DNA from: Sphingobacteriaceae bacterium GW460-11-11-14-LB5 | GTDB lineage: Bacteria; Bacteroidota; Bacteroidia; Sphingobacteriales; Sphingobacteriaceae | DNA: 64,000 bases | Direction: 5' to 3' | Assembly (NCBI GenBank): GCA_002151545.1 | Contig: CP021237.1 | Span: 1,426,001-1,490,000 of the forward strand | Part shown: positions 18,923 to 28,407 of the stretch, piece after piece | Layout: the number at the start of each line of letters is the position of its first letter | Numbering within the stretch: the stretch's first letter is position 1 | Made by a program: the position numbers and the translations under genes | The notes under the pieces: model-generated | The model's input: the letters and a program-made list of their open reading frames with translations, nothing else | Database searches by the model: none | Told to the model about the DNA's origin: nothing

Positions 18923-19600
18923 ATGAAAATTTTGATCATTGAAGATGAACAGGCATTATTGGAGAGTATACTAACTTATTTTACCGGCGAGGGGAATATT
19001 TGCGAGTATGCTTCAGATTTTGCTTCAGCCAATGAAAAAATATCGCTTTATAGTTACGATTGTATTCTTTTAGATTTAGGACTGCCTGGCGGCGAAGGAC
19101 TGGAATTATTAACCAAACTTAAACAACTAAAAAAAAGAGACGGTATACTGATTATTTCGGCCCGCCATTCTTTAGATGATAAACTGATGGGGCTCGATCT
19201 TGGAGCCGATGATTATTTGGTTAAACCTTTTCATTTGTCAGAACTTAAAGCTCGTGTAAGTGCAATTATCCGTAGAAAGAATTTTGATGGCGATAATATT
19301 ATTCTTTTTAATGAAATAACAGTAGATGTTTCGGCAATAAAAATTACCGTTAATGGCCATCGGGTAACACTCACCAAAAAAGAGTTCGATCTTCTAGTGT
19401 ATTTTCTTTCTAACCGCAATAAAGTAGTCACTAAAAATGCCATGGCCGAGCACCTTTGGGGTGATGAAATGGATTTATCAGATGATTTCGACTTTATTTA
19501 TACCCATGTAAAAAACTTACGTAAAAAACTGGTAGAGGCGGGGGCGGCAGATTATCTTCGCTCGGTTTATGGAATAGGCTATAAATTTGGCGATATATGA
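18923..19600 (+). CDS. OmpR/PhoB-family response regulator
   Basis: 225 residues. The receiver domain starts MKILIIEDEQALLE, has the phospho-acceptor Asp in YDCILLDLGLPGGEG near residue 51 and the conserved Lys in DYLVKPFHLSELKARV near 101. A winged-helix output domain occupies residues about 130-225 (LTKKEFDLLVYFLSNRNKVVT, YTHVKNLRKKL, VYGIGYKF). It overlaps the histidine kinase by four bases. The context (LtaS-like sulfatase, PAP2 phosphatase) resembles PmrA/QseB-type envelope regulation; this is inference from neighbours and the shared direct repeats. Confidence 0.95.
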   Translation: MKILIIEDEQALLESILTYFTGEGNICEYASDFASANEKISLYSYDCILLDLGLPGGEGLELLTKLKQLKKRDGILIISARHSLDDKLMGLDLGADDYLVKPFHLSELKARVSAIIRRKNFDGDNIILFNEITVDVSAIKITVNGHRVTLTKKEFDLLVYFLSNRNKVVTKNAMAEHLWGDEMDLSDDFDFIYTHVKNLRKKLVEAGAADYLRSVYGIGYKFGDI

Positions 19601-20850
19601 AACTTTCTAACCGCTACAATAGGGCCAATATTTTAACATCTATTGTGATGCTAATCATCACCGGGATTATTTATTATGTGGTTATTCATTTTATTCTGAT
19701 TAATAAACTGGATAAAGATTTAGCTGTAGAGGAGAACGAGATCAGGCAGTATGTAGGCACCTTTCATAAACTTCCGTTGCCAACAAGTTATTTAGATCAG
19801 CAGGTTTCTTATCAACACCTAAAAAAACATATTCCAGAAAGGGAATTTCTGTACACATCTTATTACAATCCGAAAGATAGAGAAATTGAACCCGGAAGAA
19901 GTTTGATTACTGTAGTATATTTAAACGGAAATGCGGTACAGGTAACCATTACCAAATCGAGGTTGGAATCAGAAGATCTGCTCAGGATAATCCTGTTCAT
20001 TACTTTGGGTATTACGATAGTTTTACTGTTATCATTATTGCTGATCAACAGATTTGTTTTGAGTCAGCTTTGGAAGCCTTTTTACAATATTTTGAACAGG
20101 ATGAAATCTTTTGAAGTGGCACGGATGGAACAATTTGAACCGGAGGTTACCAAAATTGATGAATTTAATGAGCTGGATAAATCGGCACATGCAATGGCCG
20201 AGCGGGTGCGGAAAGATTATAAAGAGCTTAAAAGCTTTACGGATAACGCTTCTCATGAAATGATGACACCACTGGCGGTCATCAATTCTAAACTGGATTC
20301 TTTACTGCAAACAGAATCATTTACCGCACAGCAAGGAGTGTTGTTAGAAGATATTTATCATGCTACAGGTAAATTGTCCAGGTTGCACCATTCTTTATTG
20401 TTACTTGCCAAAATTGAAAACAACCTGATATCGGATCTTCAGACCATCGAGCTGAAAGAAATGATAGAGGCGAAGGAACGCCAGTTTCAGGAACTGCTGG
20501 AAAAAGACAGCCTGATATTTACAGCAGATCTTACTCCGGTTGAGGTTAAAATGAGCCGGTACCTTGCAGATATTTTGCTGAACAATCTTTTTAGCAATGC
20601 AGTGCGGCATAATGTAAGTGGTGGGCACATGCATATTAAACTGAATCAGCACTGCTTAATCATGTCCAATTCAGGACAACCAGGTCATCTGCAAAACAAA
20701 ATCTTCGATCGCTTTTCAAAATCAGTAGAATCAGAGGGGATGGGCTTAGGCTTGGCCATTACCAAACAGATTTGCAACCTTTACGGCTTTCGCATCGATT
20801 ATAATGAAAAAAGTGGTGAACATATTTTTACTGTTTATTTTGGTGATTAA
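19597..20850 (+). CDS. membrane sensor histidine kinase
   Basis: 417 residues. Two transmembrane helices (residues about 11-33 and 128-150) bracket a short periplasmic sensor of roughly 95 residues. HisKA has the phospho-accepting His in FTDNASHEMMTPLAVINSK near residue 220. The ATPase domain shows the N box NNLFSNAVRHN near 328 and G box GMGLGLAITKQICNLYG near 383. It overlaps the upstream response regulator by four bases and is its cognate kinase. The signal is unknown; a short periplasmic loop is typical of kinases that sense cations or peptides at the membrane. Confidence 0.94.
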   Translation: MKLSNRYNRANILTSIVMLIITGIIYYVVIHFILINKLDKDLAVEENEIRQYVGTFHKLPLPTSYLDQQVSYQHLKKHIPEREFLYTSYYNPKDREIEPGRSLITVVYLNGNAVQVTITKSRLESEDLLRIILFITLGITIVLLLSLLLINRFVLSQLWKPFYNILNRMKSFEVARMEQFEPEVTKIDEFNELDKSAHAMAERVRKDYKELKSFTDNASHEMMTPLAVINSKLDSLLQTESFTAQQGVLLEDIYHATGKLSRLHHSLLLLAKIENNLISDLQTIELKEMIEAKERQFQELLEKDSLIFTADLTPVEVKMSRYLADILLNNLFSNAVRHNVSGGHMHIKLNQHCLIMSNSGQPGHLQNKIFDRFSKSVESEGMGLGLAITKQICNLYGFRIDYNEKSGEHIFTVYFGD

Positions 20851-21123
20851 TAACACGTCATTGCGAACTGATGGCCGGGGGGGGAAGCAAAGGTTAAAGC
20901 AATATTTTCTGCGTAAATCAGCGATATCTGCGGGGACCTTAGGGTAAGGCATTATTTTTATTGTCAGCAGATTGAAGAAGATGCTCGCAGATTTTTTTAA
21001 GAGCGAGGACTATTGGCACCTGTCGCAAACGATTACTGCTTCGCAAACACCCAATTTGAATACTAACTGATCACTACAGAATTTCTCCATAATTCGATGA
21101 TAGTTTTGGTTAAAATTTAAACG
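20851..21123. other. gene-free region with a G8 tract and repeat-like sequence
   Basis: No coding region is supported. The segment starting CGTCATTGCGAACTGATGG resembles dispersed extragenic repeat elements common in these genomes, and an uninterrupted run of eight G lies at 20877-20884. The end of the region contains the probable promoter of the PAP2 gene. Confidence 0.35.
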
Positions 21124-21936
21124 ATGAAAAGGTTTTTAGGAGTGCTGCTGATTGTGCTAAGTTATAAAAGTCAAACCTATGCTAGGGCTGTTGTTCAAGA
21201 TGCCCAAGGTATAGATTCGGTAAAAAATATCACTACAGATTCTCTGGGGCGATGGTACACTGGCCAGCCGATGCCCAAAAGAAAGTTTAAGGCCACCGCA
21301 TTTATTGTACCGGTACTGCTTACTGGTTATGGCTTTGCCGCTGTTTATAACCATGGTTCAGTAAAACAACTCGACGTGAGTACCAAAGCAGAATTACAGG
21401 AAGACCATCCTTTATTTGCGGCCCATGTTGATGATTATATCCAATTTGCACCGGCAGCTGCGGTATATGCATTGAATTTATCGGGCATAAAAGGCAAACA
21501 TAACCTGTTCGATGCTTCGATGTTATATGTAACCTCGGCAGCCATTATGGGCATTTCCACCCATTTTGTAAAACAGGGCGTTGGCAGAGAGCGGCCTAAT
21601 GGGAATGGCGAAAATTCTTTTCCTTCAGGACACACCGCATCTGCATTTATGGCAGCAGAATTTCTGCACCAGGAGTATAAAGATGTGAACCCCTGGATTG
21701 GTTATGCGGGTTATTTTGTCGCCACAGCTACCGGAACATTGCGCATGTATAATAATAAACACTGGTTTAGTGATGTGGTAGCTGGAGCTGGATTCGGGAT
21801 TGCTTCAACCAAAATATCTTATCTGGTGTATCCATATATCAAAAGCCTTTTCACCACGAAGAAAAATGGGAGTTTTACATTGATGCCCTTCCACCAGCAA
21901 GGTAGTACGGGTTTAATGCTTTCGGGCAGATTTTAG
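21124..21936 (+). CDS. PAP2-family membrane phosphatase
   Basis: 270 residues with an N-terminal signal segment. The three phosphatase motifs are visible: KQGVGRERPN (motif 1, near residue 150), PSGHTASAF (motif 2, near 168) and TGTLRMYNNKHWFSDVVAGAGFG (motif 3, with the catalytic His, near 210). Substrates in the family are undecaprenyl diphosphate, phosphatidic acid or lipid A phosphates. Its place beside a two-component pair and an LtaS-like protein points to envelope lipid modification, but substrate is not decided by sequence. A single AATTCTG half-site lies upstream, too weak to call an operator. Confidence 0.92.
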   Translation: MKRFLGVLLIVLSYKSQTYARAVVQDAQGIDSVKNITTDSLGRWYTGQPMPKRKFKATAFIVPVLLTGYGFAAVYNHGSVKQLDVSTKAELQEDHPLFAAHVDDYIQFAPAAAVYALNLSGIKGKHNLFDASMLYVTSAAIMGISTHFVKQGVGRERPNGNGENSFPSGHTASAFMAAEFLHQEYKDVNPWIGYAGYFVATATGTLRMYNNKHWFSDVVAGAGFGIASTKISYLVYPYIKSLFTTKKNGSFTLMPFHQQGSTGLMLSGRF

Positions 21937-22052
21937 GTGATGCCGCTATATTAAACGCATAATATTTTATCTATTCGAATTAAATCGGAACGAAAAATAT
22001 GGTCATTCTAAGCCAGCTGAAATGAAGGATCGATGTTTTCACGATATCTTTT

Positions 22053-23486
22053 TTAAGGTAAGAACAAATCGTCCATGGTAACCTGGTGCTGTACCAAACC
22101 GATAGCATGAACATTATTTTTAATGCCATAAGTTGTTACCATAGCTAGAAACAATGTTTTTTTCGTCTTACCCTCTCGTCGGAATACATCAAGTTTGTTC
22201 TGTAATTCGGCAGCGTAAGTCTTGTCTATAACGAATTCAGTATTGGAGAATTTCATTTCACATATACTGATAACATTATCCTGCCTGTCAAGTAACAGGT
22301 CTACCTGCGCACCCATTCCGCTTTTTGGCGCATGTCGCCAGGCAGAAGTTTCGGTAAACACGCCAGAAATGCCCAGGGCCTGCTTAATATGGTTTGTATG
22401 TTTTAGGCAAATTCCTTCAAAAGCATAGCCGCTCCAGCTTTTCCATGATGATGTTGACGATTTTTTTATCCATGTGCCTGCACCAGTGGCCCGGGAATTC
22501 TCGATAAATTTAAGGTAGAAAAGACTGTATTCGTCACTGAGTTTATAAATGCTCTGATTGGCATTCTTTTGGAAAGGCAGGTGAGGGGTAATGAAGCCAG
22601 ACTCCACAAGCTCCTCAAGTAAGAGACTGGTAGTCCCCCCACTTTGTAGATTACATGCAGCCATGATTTCGTTTCTTGTCAGTCCCGATGGTTTGTCCGA
22701 GAGTGCTTTAACTACTGAAATATGCCTGTCTGCGTTTTCGAACAGAGACCGGTAAAGGTTTGCATACTCTGTTGAAAGGAGGCCGTCTTTAGTGAAACAA
22801 AGTCTGTCAATAGCTTGAGTAGCGCTTTCTCCTTTTTTAAGTTCTTTTAGGTAGTGTGGCACACCGCCCATTGCCATAAAAATAGTCAATACCTGGTAAC
22901 GGTCAATATAGATGTTATTGCTTTTTAAGTATTGTTCGGTTTCGTGCAAGGTAAACGGTAAAAGACGTATTTTTCGGGTTATCCGATTGTGTAAGCCTCC
23001 TTTATTGTTGACAACCTTTTTTATCATCCAGGTGGCTGCAGATCCACAGATAGCCACAATCAGATTTGGCTGTTGTGAGGCCCATTGGTTCCAAAAATAT
23101 TCAAAGGCAGAAAGAAAGCCTGATTTATGCGAGCTTAACCAAGGGAATTCGTCAAAGAAAATTACAGCCCTTCTTTTTTTAAGTATAGGGCTTACAAATT
23201 CTTTAAGTTGCCAGAAGGCTTCCGTCCAGTTTTTAGGAGCTGCAGGAGCAAACGGGAAACCTAATGCCTCTGCCATTGCCTTGCTGAAATTAAGCAACTG
23301 CTCGGCAGTATTAGCATTGTGTACACCGGATAGTTCAAAGATAAGTTGTTTACGAAAAACAGAGCGGATCAAAAAAGTTTTTCCAACCCTGCGCCTGCCA
23401 TAAACAGCTAATAGTTCCGATGAAGTTGAGGTAAGCGCCTCTGATAGTATGCTTTTCTCCGCTATTCTTCCAATGAGTAATTCCAT
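22053..23486 (-). CDS. AAA ATPase with C-terminal DUF234-like nuclease-fold domain
   Basis: 477 residues. The P-loop AYGRRRVGKTFLIRS type Walker A is near residue 30 and Walker B is RRAVIFFDEFPWLSS near 108. A winged-helix segment follows (LTRNEIMAACNLQSGGTTSLL), and the C-terminal 130 residues contain ISICEMKFSNTEFVI, a pattern like the Asp/Glu-x-Lys core of PD-(D/E)XK folds found in DUF234/ArCR-type ATPases. The family is widespread, often horizontally moved and of unknown function. It is preceded by two remarkable inverted-repeat units (23497-23598) that probably include its promoter or operator. Confidence 0.88.
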   Translation of the reverse strand: MELLIGRIAEKSILSEALTSTSSELLAVYGRRRVGKTFLIRSVFRKQLIFELSGVHNANTAEQLLNFSKAMAEALGFPFAPAAPKNWTEAFWQLKEFVSPILKKRRAVIFFDEFPWLSSHKSGFLSAFEYFWNQWASQQPNLIVAICGSAATWMIKKVVNNKGGLHNRITRKIRLLPFTLHETEQYLKSNNIYIDRYQVLTIFMAMGGVPHYLKELKKGESATQAIDRLCFTKDGLLSTEYANLYRSLFENADRHISVVKALSDKPSGLTRNEIMAACNLQSGGTTSLLLEELVESGFITPHLPFQKNANQSIYKLSDEYSLFYLKFIENSRATGAGTWIKKSSTSSWKSWSGYAFEGICLKHTNHIKQALGISGVFTETSAWRHAPKSGMGAQVDLLLDRQDNVISICEMKFSNTEFVIDKTYAAELQNKLDVFRREGKTKKTLFLAMVTTYGIKNNVHAIGLVQHQVTMDDLFLP

Positions 23487-23496
23487 GTTTTCTATT

Positions 23497-23598
23497 TATC
23501 TGCAGCCAAAATATAGTTTAAATATACAATTTTGGCTGTGGATATAAAATTATCTGCAGCCAAAATATGCATTAGGTATATTGTTTTGGCTGCAGATA
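23497..23598. promoter_or_regulatory. two tandem 48-bp inverted-repeat units upstream of the AAA ATPase
   Basis: The 15-mer TATCTGCAGCCAAAA occurs at 23497-23511 and 23551-23565. Its reverse complement occurs at 23584-23598 exactly and at 23530-23544 with one change. Each unit is therefore 15 bp, an 18-bp AT-rich spacer, 15 bp; the units repeat with a 54-bp period. This regular geometry suggests a multi-site operator or a small inverted-repeat element controlling the adjacent ATPase gene, whose ATG is 10 bp away. Confidence 0.7.
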
Positions 23599-23615
23599 TT
23601 CTCGTTATCATTTAC

Positions 23616-24788
23616 CTATTCAGGGTCGGCACCGATAGGTGGTGCTTCTTCCTGTAGTTTGGAAATAATATCCTTCATTTTAGGTAAACCAAAATAATGG
23701 TGCGCTTCTATTATTTTAATCACCTCGGGATGCGAAACCGAAATATTATATAAGTGAGAACCAGGAATGTTCCATACATCTGATGATTCAGGAGATTTAT
23801 ATTTCTCTCTCGCAGGGTTTTCAATATTAGCAATGTTGGCCACTATTTCTGCTTTTTCTAAGGGGGTGAATTTTTTGGAAGGATCTTCATCGAAAATATG
23901 TAGTTCATCCGTGGAATATAAAGCATCCATAAAACTACCTAGTGCATAAATAAATCTATTGTCTGTTGCACTGGTATTTTCTTCTACAAATTTTAATAAT
24001 CCCTCTCTAATCTGTAATTTATTGTGACTGTCTTTTGCAAAAAACAATTGGCCAATAAATTCTGGGTATCTAGGATTTTGTTTGTAAACAGAATCTAATA
24101 CCATTTTATTTATTTTCGGCTCTTTATCATAACCATAATCTGTAAGTAAAGTAGTTAAAAAAAAAGACTCGTTATTTAAAAGCCATGCTAAACTAGCTTT
24201 GTCGTTATTGAAGATATATTTATTTCTGTGAACTTGAGAAGGTAGAATTGTGATTTTATAAGTATCGTCTTCGTTTATTTTAATCAAGTCTTTTAGTGTT
24301 TGAAATTCGGTAATTAAATGCTCCTTTCTCATTAAATAATAATTTTCATTATAGGCGAAAACATCCATTTCACCATTTAATAGTTCCTTATAATCTTTAT
24401 ATTGTTGACCAAAGAGAGTAATGTAGTTGTCTGTTATATTTATTTTGTTAGGACTTTTTAAGTTCTTTATGCCAAATATTTCATTAATCTTTTGATAAAA
24501 TATTTCATCGTTAACTACTTTATAGCCATTATTTTTTAATCCTAGAAGTAATACTTTTGATGCTAATTCTAAATCTTTAGGCGTTAATTCATATGGATCT
24601 TCTGGATCTAGTTCATCACTTACTATCCGTTTTTGATATTCAAGATGTTGTTTAATTTCGTTGATCTGATTTTTTGTTAAATTCATTTGTTTTTCTTTAA
24701 CTATTTGATTGTTTTTAGTGGGCTTATTTCTACAGGCAATTAATAATAAAATAATCGTGAAGTAGGTTAATGTTCTTTTTATGTACAT
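23616..24788 (-). CDS. lipoprotein of unknown function, candidate immunity protein
   Basis: 390 residues from ATG 24788; an in-frame ATG at 24815 would overlap the upstream gene and put nine residues before the signal. The N-terminus MYIKRTLTYFTIILLLIAC-R is a lipoprotein signal with Cys near position 19. The body is rich in Asp, Glu, Lys and Asn, with no domain I recognise; one stretch near the C-terminus reads SHPEVIKIIEAHHYFGLPKMKD. It follows the peptidoglycan-hydrolase effector gene by 10 bp on the same strand, last in the vgrG operon. A lipid-anchored periplasmic protein in that position is the expected form of an immunity protein against a cell-wall effector; this is inference. Confidence 0.75.
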   Translation of the reverse strand: MYIKRTLTYFTIILLLIACRNKPTKNNQIVKEKQMNLTKNQINEIKQHLEYQKRIVSDELDPEDPYELTPKDLELASKVLLLGLKNNGYKVVNDEIFYQKINEIFGIKNLKSPNKINITDNYITLFGQQYKDYKELLNGEMDVFAYNENYYLMRKEHLITEFQTLKDLIKINEDDTYKITILPSQVHRNKYIFNNDKASLAWLLNNESFFLTTLLTDYGYDKEPKINKMVLDSVYKQNPRYPEFIGQLFFAKDSHNKLQIREGLLKFVEENTSATDNRFIYALGSFMDALYSTDELHIFDEDPSKKFTPLEKAEIVANIANIENPAREKYKSPESSDVWNIPGSHLYNISVSHPEVIKIIEAHHYFGLPKMKDIISKLQEEAPPIGADPE

Positions 24789-24798
24789 ATGATTGCTT

Positions 24799-27645
24799 TT
24801 AATTAGTTTTTCCATCCTGTTCGTTTTTAATGCCTATTTTTCTATTTAGTGCTTGTATATCACTATAAATATCATTGCTATTTAATTTATCTATGTTTTT
24901 AATAGTATAATCCACAGGTATATAAAAACCATATAATTTTTTCTGCTTACTTTTACTTGTATATTCACCATATTCACTAAATCGGATTGAATCATTTTGA
25001 TTACCACCGAGAAGTATATATTTTCCATTAGTGTTTTTTCCAAATAGTAATCCTGTATGTCCGTGTTTACCGTCAGTGTGTTTGTATACGACAAAACAAC
25101 CGTATATAGGCTCGGGTATTTTCTTGTATTTAAAATTACTAATAGGAGCTAAGGATGAGGCTGAATTTAAATGACTATATGGAAGTTTAGTTTTTGCATT
25201 TTTAGTTTTGCTAATACACCAATTCATGAAAGCTGCACACCACGCACCTTGTTCACCATTTGTTGGTTCAGCAGTGTTTTTGCAATAAGATAAATATTCC
25301 TTTGCTTTTGTATACATCGGATTTTCTGACTCCAAACAACCTTTCATCGCTTTAGCTTCATTTAAGGCAATTTCCATCCATGGAGCTCTACTGCCAGTTG
25401 CTTTTATCTCAAGTTCTGTCCAATCACAATTGTTAACTTTAAATGTCTTTGAGGTATAGTCATCAAAAGCTTTTTGTTTTTGACTGTAACTATTACCTAC
25501 TTCGTTACCTACACCATGAGAAACTGGTTTGCTTTCTGAAAATCCATTACTCTTCGCTATCAGCCCATTCCATTTGTAAAATGCCATTGAAGTTAATACC
25601 GCAATTTTAATGTCCTTTGCTACAATATCAGAGTTTTTAAGGATGTCTACTTTCTCAAATCTTAAAGTATAGACATTGGCTCTGCTATAATTTTCCCTTC
25701 CGGTAAGCTGTATCAAGCCTTTGCCTCTAAAGTTCCAGCCATCTCCTTCTTGTGTGTTGCCAATTCTATTTCCAACACTTCGATTTTTGTCGGCATAAGC
25801 CAAGTTGGCAATCATCTGCTCGTTTGCGGCATGGTCTTTTGTCCGCCCATATTTATAGGCATCACTATGATTCTTGGTAAAATAGGAGAAAGGCGGTGAA
25901 TCCCTTTTGCCAGTTTTTTTATTCAAGTTACCATTGATCAGTGTGTCTGCACTGTAATTCATGCTTTCTCCACTTTTTACATGCAGTTTGGTTCCGGATT
26001 CTACCCGGATCTGGCCGAAAAAATGTGCTTTAACCCAGCAGGTATTCATGCCGAGATCTGCCATGTATTTATTATAAGCATTCGCAACTGTTACAAGCGT
26101 GGTATTATCCGCATCTTTAAATATTTGTTTTAGTTCTGCCGTAGTAATGTCTTTATCACATCTCGGGCAATCGCTATGACTAACACCTTCCTGTTTCCCT
26201 ACACCCACCAGCACCTTTCCTCCATTTGCTGGCACATCATTTTTAAATGCTACTAGAGTATTGCTTGTTCCTAAAAACTCCATTTCTTCTATCACGGCAT
26301 AAAAACGATGCAGTTTTTCACTATAACTTTTCTCCCAGCTTTTAGCTAAAGTAAAATCGAATTCAACCACACCGCTGGAAGTCAAAGGGTGTTCTTCATG
26401 ATATACAAGTGAATCTTTCCTTAAATTATCGAGTCCCAGGCGGCTTTCCTTGCGATAAATTTTAACGTATACTTTTTTTGCACTGAGGTTACGTGTGCGA
26501 ATCCGGCATTTCATCTTACTGCCATATAGTGCCTGGATGACTGGTTTGTTTTCGGTTAAAAATTCGATACTTACAATTTCTTCTTTGGTAACCAGCTTTA
26601 GTTTTTGCAGCGGTTGTGGAATATTCCCATTTAAGATTTCATATTTTATATTAGTCGAGTATACTTTGAAGTAAAATTCCGTCCCTTCTTTTAGCAGTTT
26701 TCTATACTTATCTGCATTGGGGACGAAATGGTATTTATCCAGATCCAATATTTGGTTTTGAGGGATTCTGAAACCAGTAATTACGTGAATGGCTTTCGCT
26801 TTACCAGTGTGATCTAAATAACCATATTCTAAATTGATCATTATACCTTCTGCTGCTTTAAATTTGATGTAGGCATAATTTGATTCACCCCAGCCTGTTT
26901 TTGTTTTTTTACCACCTTCCGGATATTCCCATTGGGCCAATATAATTTCAGGTTGGGCAACCATTATTTTAGCTGCTACTTTTGCATTTGGCTGTACCAT
27001 ATATGCCTGTACGGTATACTCGCCAGGTTCGTCAAATTGATGGGTTATGGTTTCACCAATTTTCGATTTAAAAGCCTCAATTGGTTTGCCATCTACATTT
27101 TTACAGATCCATTTTACAGCTGCAATTTCCTGCGGTAATGCAGGCAATATTTTGAATTGGTCTTTTACACTAAAAGTTATCTCTTCTTTTATTCTCGTAC
27201 TTTGTGTCGAAGTGATGATTGAAGTAATTCCGTTTTTTAAAGCTTGAATCTGTTTTGACTGTTTTGGAATACCATTAAAATAGGCTGAAACTATATAGGT
27301 ACATTCCTGATCGCAGATTACCTTCGTCATGTTTCCTGTCGGGATTAACAGTATAGGCACACCAGTGCCACTTGTTTTGGTTACCTGCCAGTTAATAGTA
27401 TTGGTGTCGCCCGGTATAGCGACTGATGGAAAAAGGCTTTTAAGCCTAAATTCTATAGGTGTCTGTATCCTTACTTTGGTTTTTCCATCGATCGTTGTTA
27501 CAGTTTCAATCTCATTTTCTTTAATAGTATATGGCCTGGTTACTTTTTTGTCGCCATTGGTTTTACCATAAGCTTCAATCAGGTATGTACCTGCTTTTTT
27601 AAAAGTAACGGTAAGGGTTTCTCCTGCATCATTGCGCAATTGCAT
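24799..27645 (-). CDS. bifunctional peptidoglycan-hydrolase effector (GH19-like plus CHAP/NlpC-like)
   Basis: 948 residues from the first ATG. Residues 1-500 are beta-rich repeats with a recurring GE-x-x-T...F-x-x-x-G-x-Y-x-x-x-AY pattern. A CPRCDKD motif marks the start of a GH19/lysozyme-like domain (residues about 515-740) with [10 protein letters not shown], carrying the probable catalytic Glu, and [16 protein letters not shown] second enzyme domain (about 760-910) has WCAAFMNWC and [11 protein letters not shown], the Cys and His of CHAP/NlpC-like amidases. Together they would cut glycan strands and peptides. The reading frame and the repeat pattern continue upstream of this ATG to about 27814 in the -1 frame of the DUF4280 gene, with no ATG, GTG or TTG; the true N-terminus is therefore unsettled, and a frameshift fusion is possible. 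Confidence 0.85.
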   Translation of the reverse strand: MQLRNDAGETLTVTFKKAGTYLIEAYGKTNGDKKVTRPYTIKENEIETVTTIDGKTKVRIQTPIEFRLKSLFPSVAIPGDTNTINWQVTKTSGTGVPILLIPTGNMTKVICDQECTYIVSAYFNGIPKQSKQIQALKNGITSIITSTQSTRIKEEITFSVKDQFKILPALPQEIAAVKWICKNVDGKPIEAFKSKIGETITHQFDEPGEYTVQAYMVQPNAKVAAKIMVAQPEIILAQWEYPEGGKKTKTGWGESNYAYIKFKAAEGIMINLEYGYLDHTGKAKAIHVITGFRIPQNQILDLDKYHFVPNADKYRKLLKEGTEFYFKVYSTNIKYEILNGNIPQPLQKLKLVTKEEIVSIEFLTENKPVIQALYGSKMKCRIRTRNLSAKKVYVKIYRKESRLGLDNLRKDSLVYHEEHPLTSSGVVEFDFTLAKSWEKSYSEKLHRFYAVIEEMEFLGTSNTLVAFKNDVPANGGKVLVGVGKQEGVSHSDCPRCDKDITTAELKQIFKDADNTTLVTVANAYNKYMADLGMNTCWVKAHFFGQIRVESGTKLHVKSGESMNYSADTLINGNLNKKTGKRDSPPFSYFTKNHSDAYKYGRTKDHAANEQMIANLAYADKNRSVGNRIGNTQEGDGWNFRGKGLIQLTGRENYSRANVYTLRFEKVDILKNSDIVAKDIKIAVLTSMAFYKWNGLIAKSNGFSESKPVSHGVGNEVGNSYSQKQKAFDDYTSKTFKVNNCDWTELEIKATGSRAPWMEIALNEAKAMKGCLESENPMYTKAKEYLSYCKNTAEPTNGEQGAWCAAFMNWCISKTKNAKTKLPYSHLNSASSLAPISNFKYKKIPEPIYGCFVVYKHTDGKHGHTGLLFGKNTNGKYILLGGNQNDSIRFSEYGEYTSKSKQKKLYGFYIPVDYTIKNIDKLNSNDIYSDIQALNRKIGIKNEQDGKTN

Positions 27646-27785
27646 GGGTGTGCCGTTTACATCGTAAATGATCCAGTTTACGCATTGTTTATCTGCATCG
27701 ATTGGTTCACCATCAAAATTGGCTTTAAAAGTAATCGGGCTATTAAGAGGTTGTTGCGCTCCGTATGTTAAAGTAGTTATAGATT

Positions 27786-28397
27786 TTACTGTTGCACCAT
27801 CTTCATCTTCATTTTTGCTGCCTGTTCGGTATGTATCATCTCTTCGGTAAGCAGTGGACCATTAGCTGCCCAGCTACCTGCATTTGCATTTTCTAGCTCT
27901 TGCGCGGTAATGTTGGCTTGTTGTCCATGCTGTACAATTTTGATATTTCCATTCTTTGCTGTACATATTGCAGCGCTTTTATCATTTAACACATAAGCTC
28001 CATTTGGTAGTTCTACCTTTTCATAATAATCTTTCCATTGTAATTTGGCGGTACAGGGGGCTGGTTTACTTGGATCTGGCACTTTGCATTGGCCGAAGTT
28101 GATATTAAGTAATTTATTGTCTAAAGTGGTCGCAATAAGTTTTGTTTCGCCATCATCATTAATGATGTAATTATTATGGCTGAGTACTTTAAGTTGTTTT
28201 GGAGCAGGATCGACAGCTTTATCACAGATGCATTTAGCACCGTGGCACACCAGTAGTTCGGTGATTTTTCCATTTTGTACAGGATCATCTATTCCTTGCC
28301 TGCCTGAAGCTTTGGATACAGTTAGGTCATCCCTAACCTCATCATTGCTTAGGTTCTCTTCGCTATTTGGTGGTTCAGTTTCAATATTCCAATCCAT
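27786..28397 (-). CDS. DUF4280 PAAR-like spike-tip protein
   Basis: 203 residues. The acidic N-terminal extension (about 45 residues) precedes the DUF4280 pattern: [85 protein letters not shown]. Paired cysteines would bind metal at the tip, as in PAAR proteins that cap VgrG spikes. It lies between a 270-residue protein and the peptidoglycan hydrolase, in the usual spike-adaptor-tip-effector order. Its 3' end overlaps the effector frame by about 60 nt, with a possible -1 slip site at the A5 run. Confidence 0.88.
   Translation of the reverse strand: MDWNIETEPPNSEENLSNDEVRDDLTVSKASGRQGIDDPVQNGKITELLVCHGAKCICDKAVDPAPKQLKVLSHNNYIINDDGETKLIATTLDNKLLNINFGQCKVPDPSKPAPCTAKLQWKDYYEKVELPNGAYVLNDKSAAICTAKNGNIKIVQHGQQANITAQELENANAGSWAANGPLLTEEMIHTEQAAKMKMKMVQQ
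27812..27816 (-). other. A5 run where the PAAR-like and effector frames overlap
   Basis: On the minus strand the sequence GCAAAAATGAAG lies 24 nt before the DUF4280 stop. Slipping back one base on the five A residues moves the ribosome into the effector frame ([12 protein letters not shown] and onward). The effector frame is open from a TAA further up, so the overlap would permit a PAAR-effector fusion of about 1,200 residues. A natural indel or sequencing error in the A run would look the same. Confidence 0.4.
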
Positions 28398-28407
28398 TTG
28401 GCGGTAT

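Noticed and set aside
20877..20884. Run of eight G as a phase-variation switch
   Set aside because: It is not inside a gene or an obvious promoter spacer.
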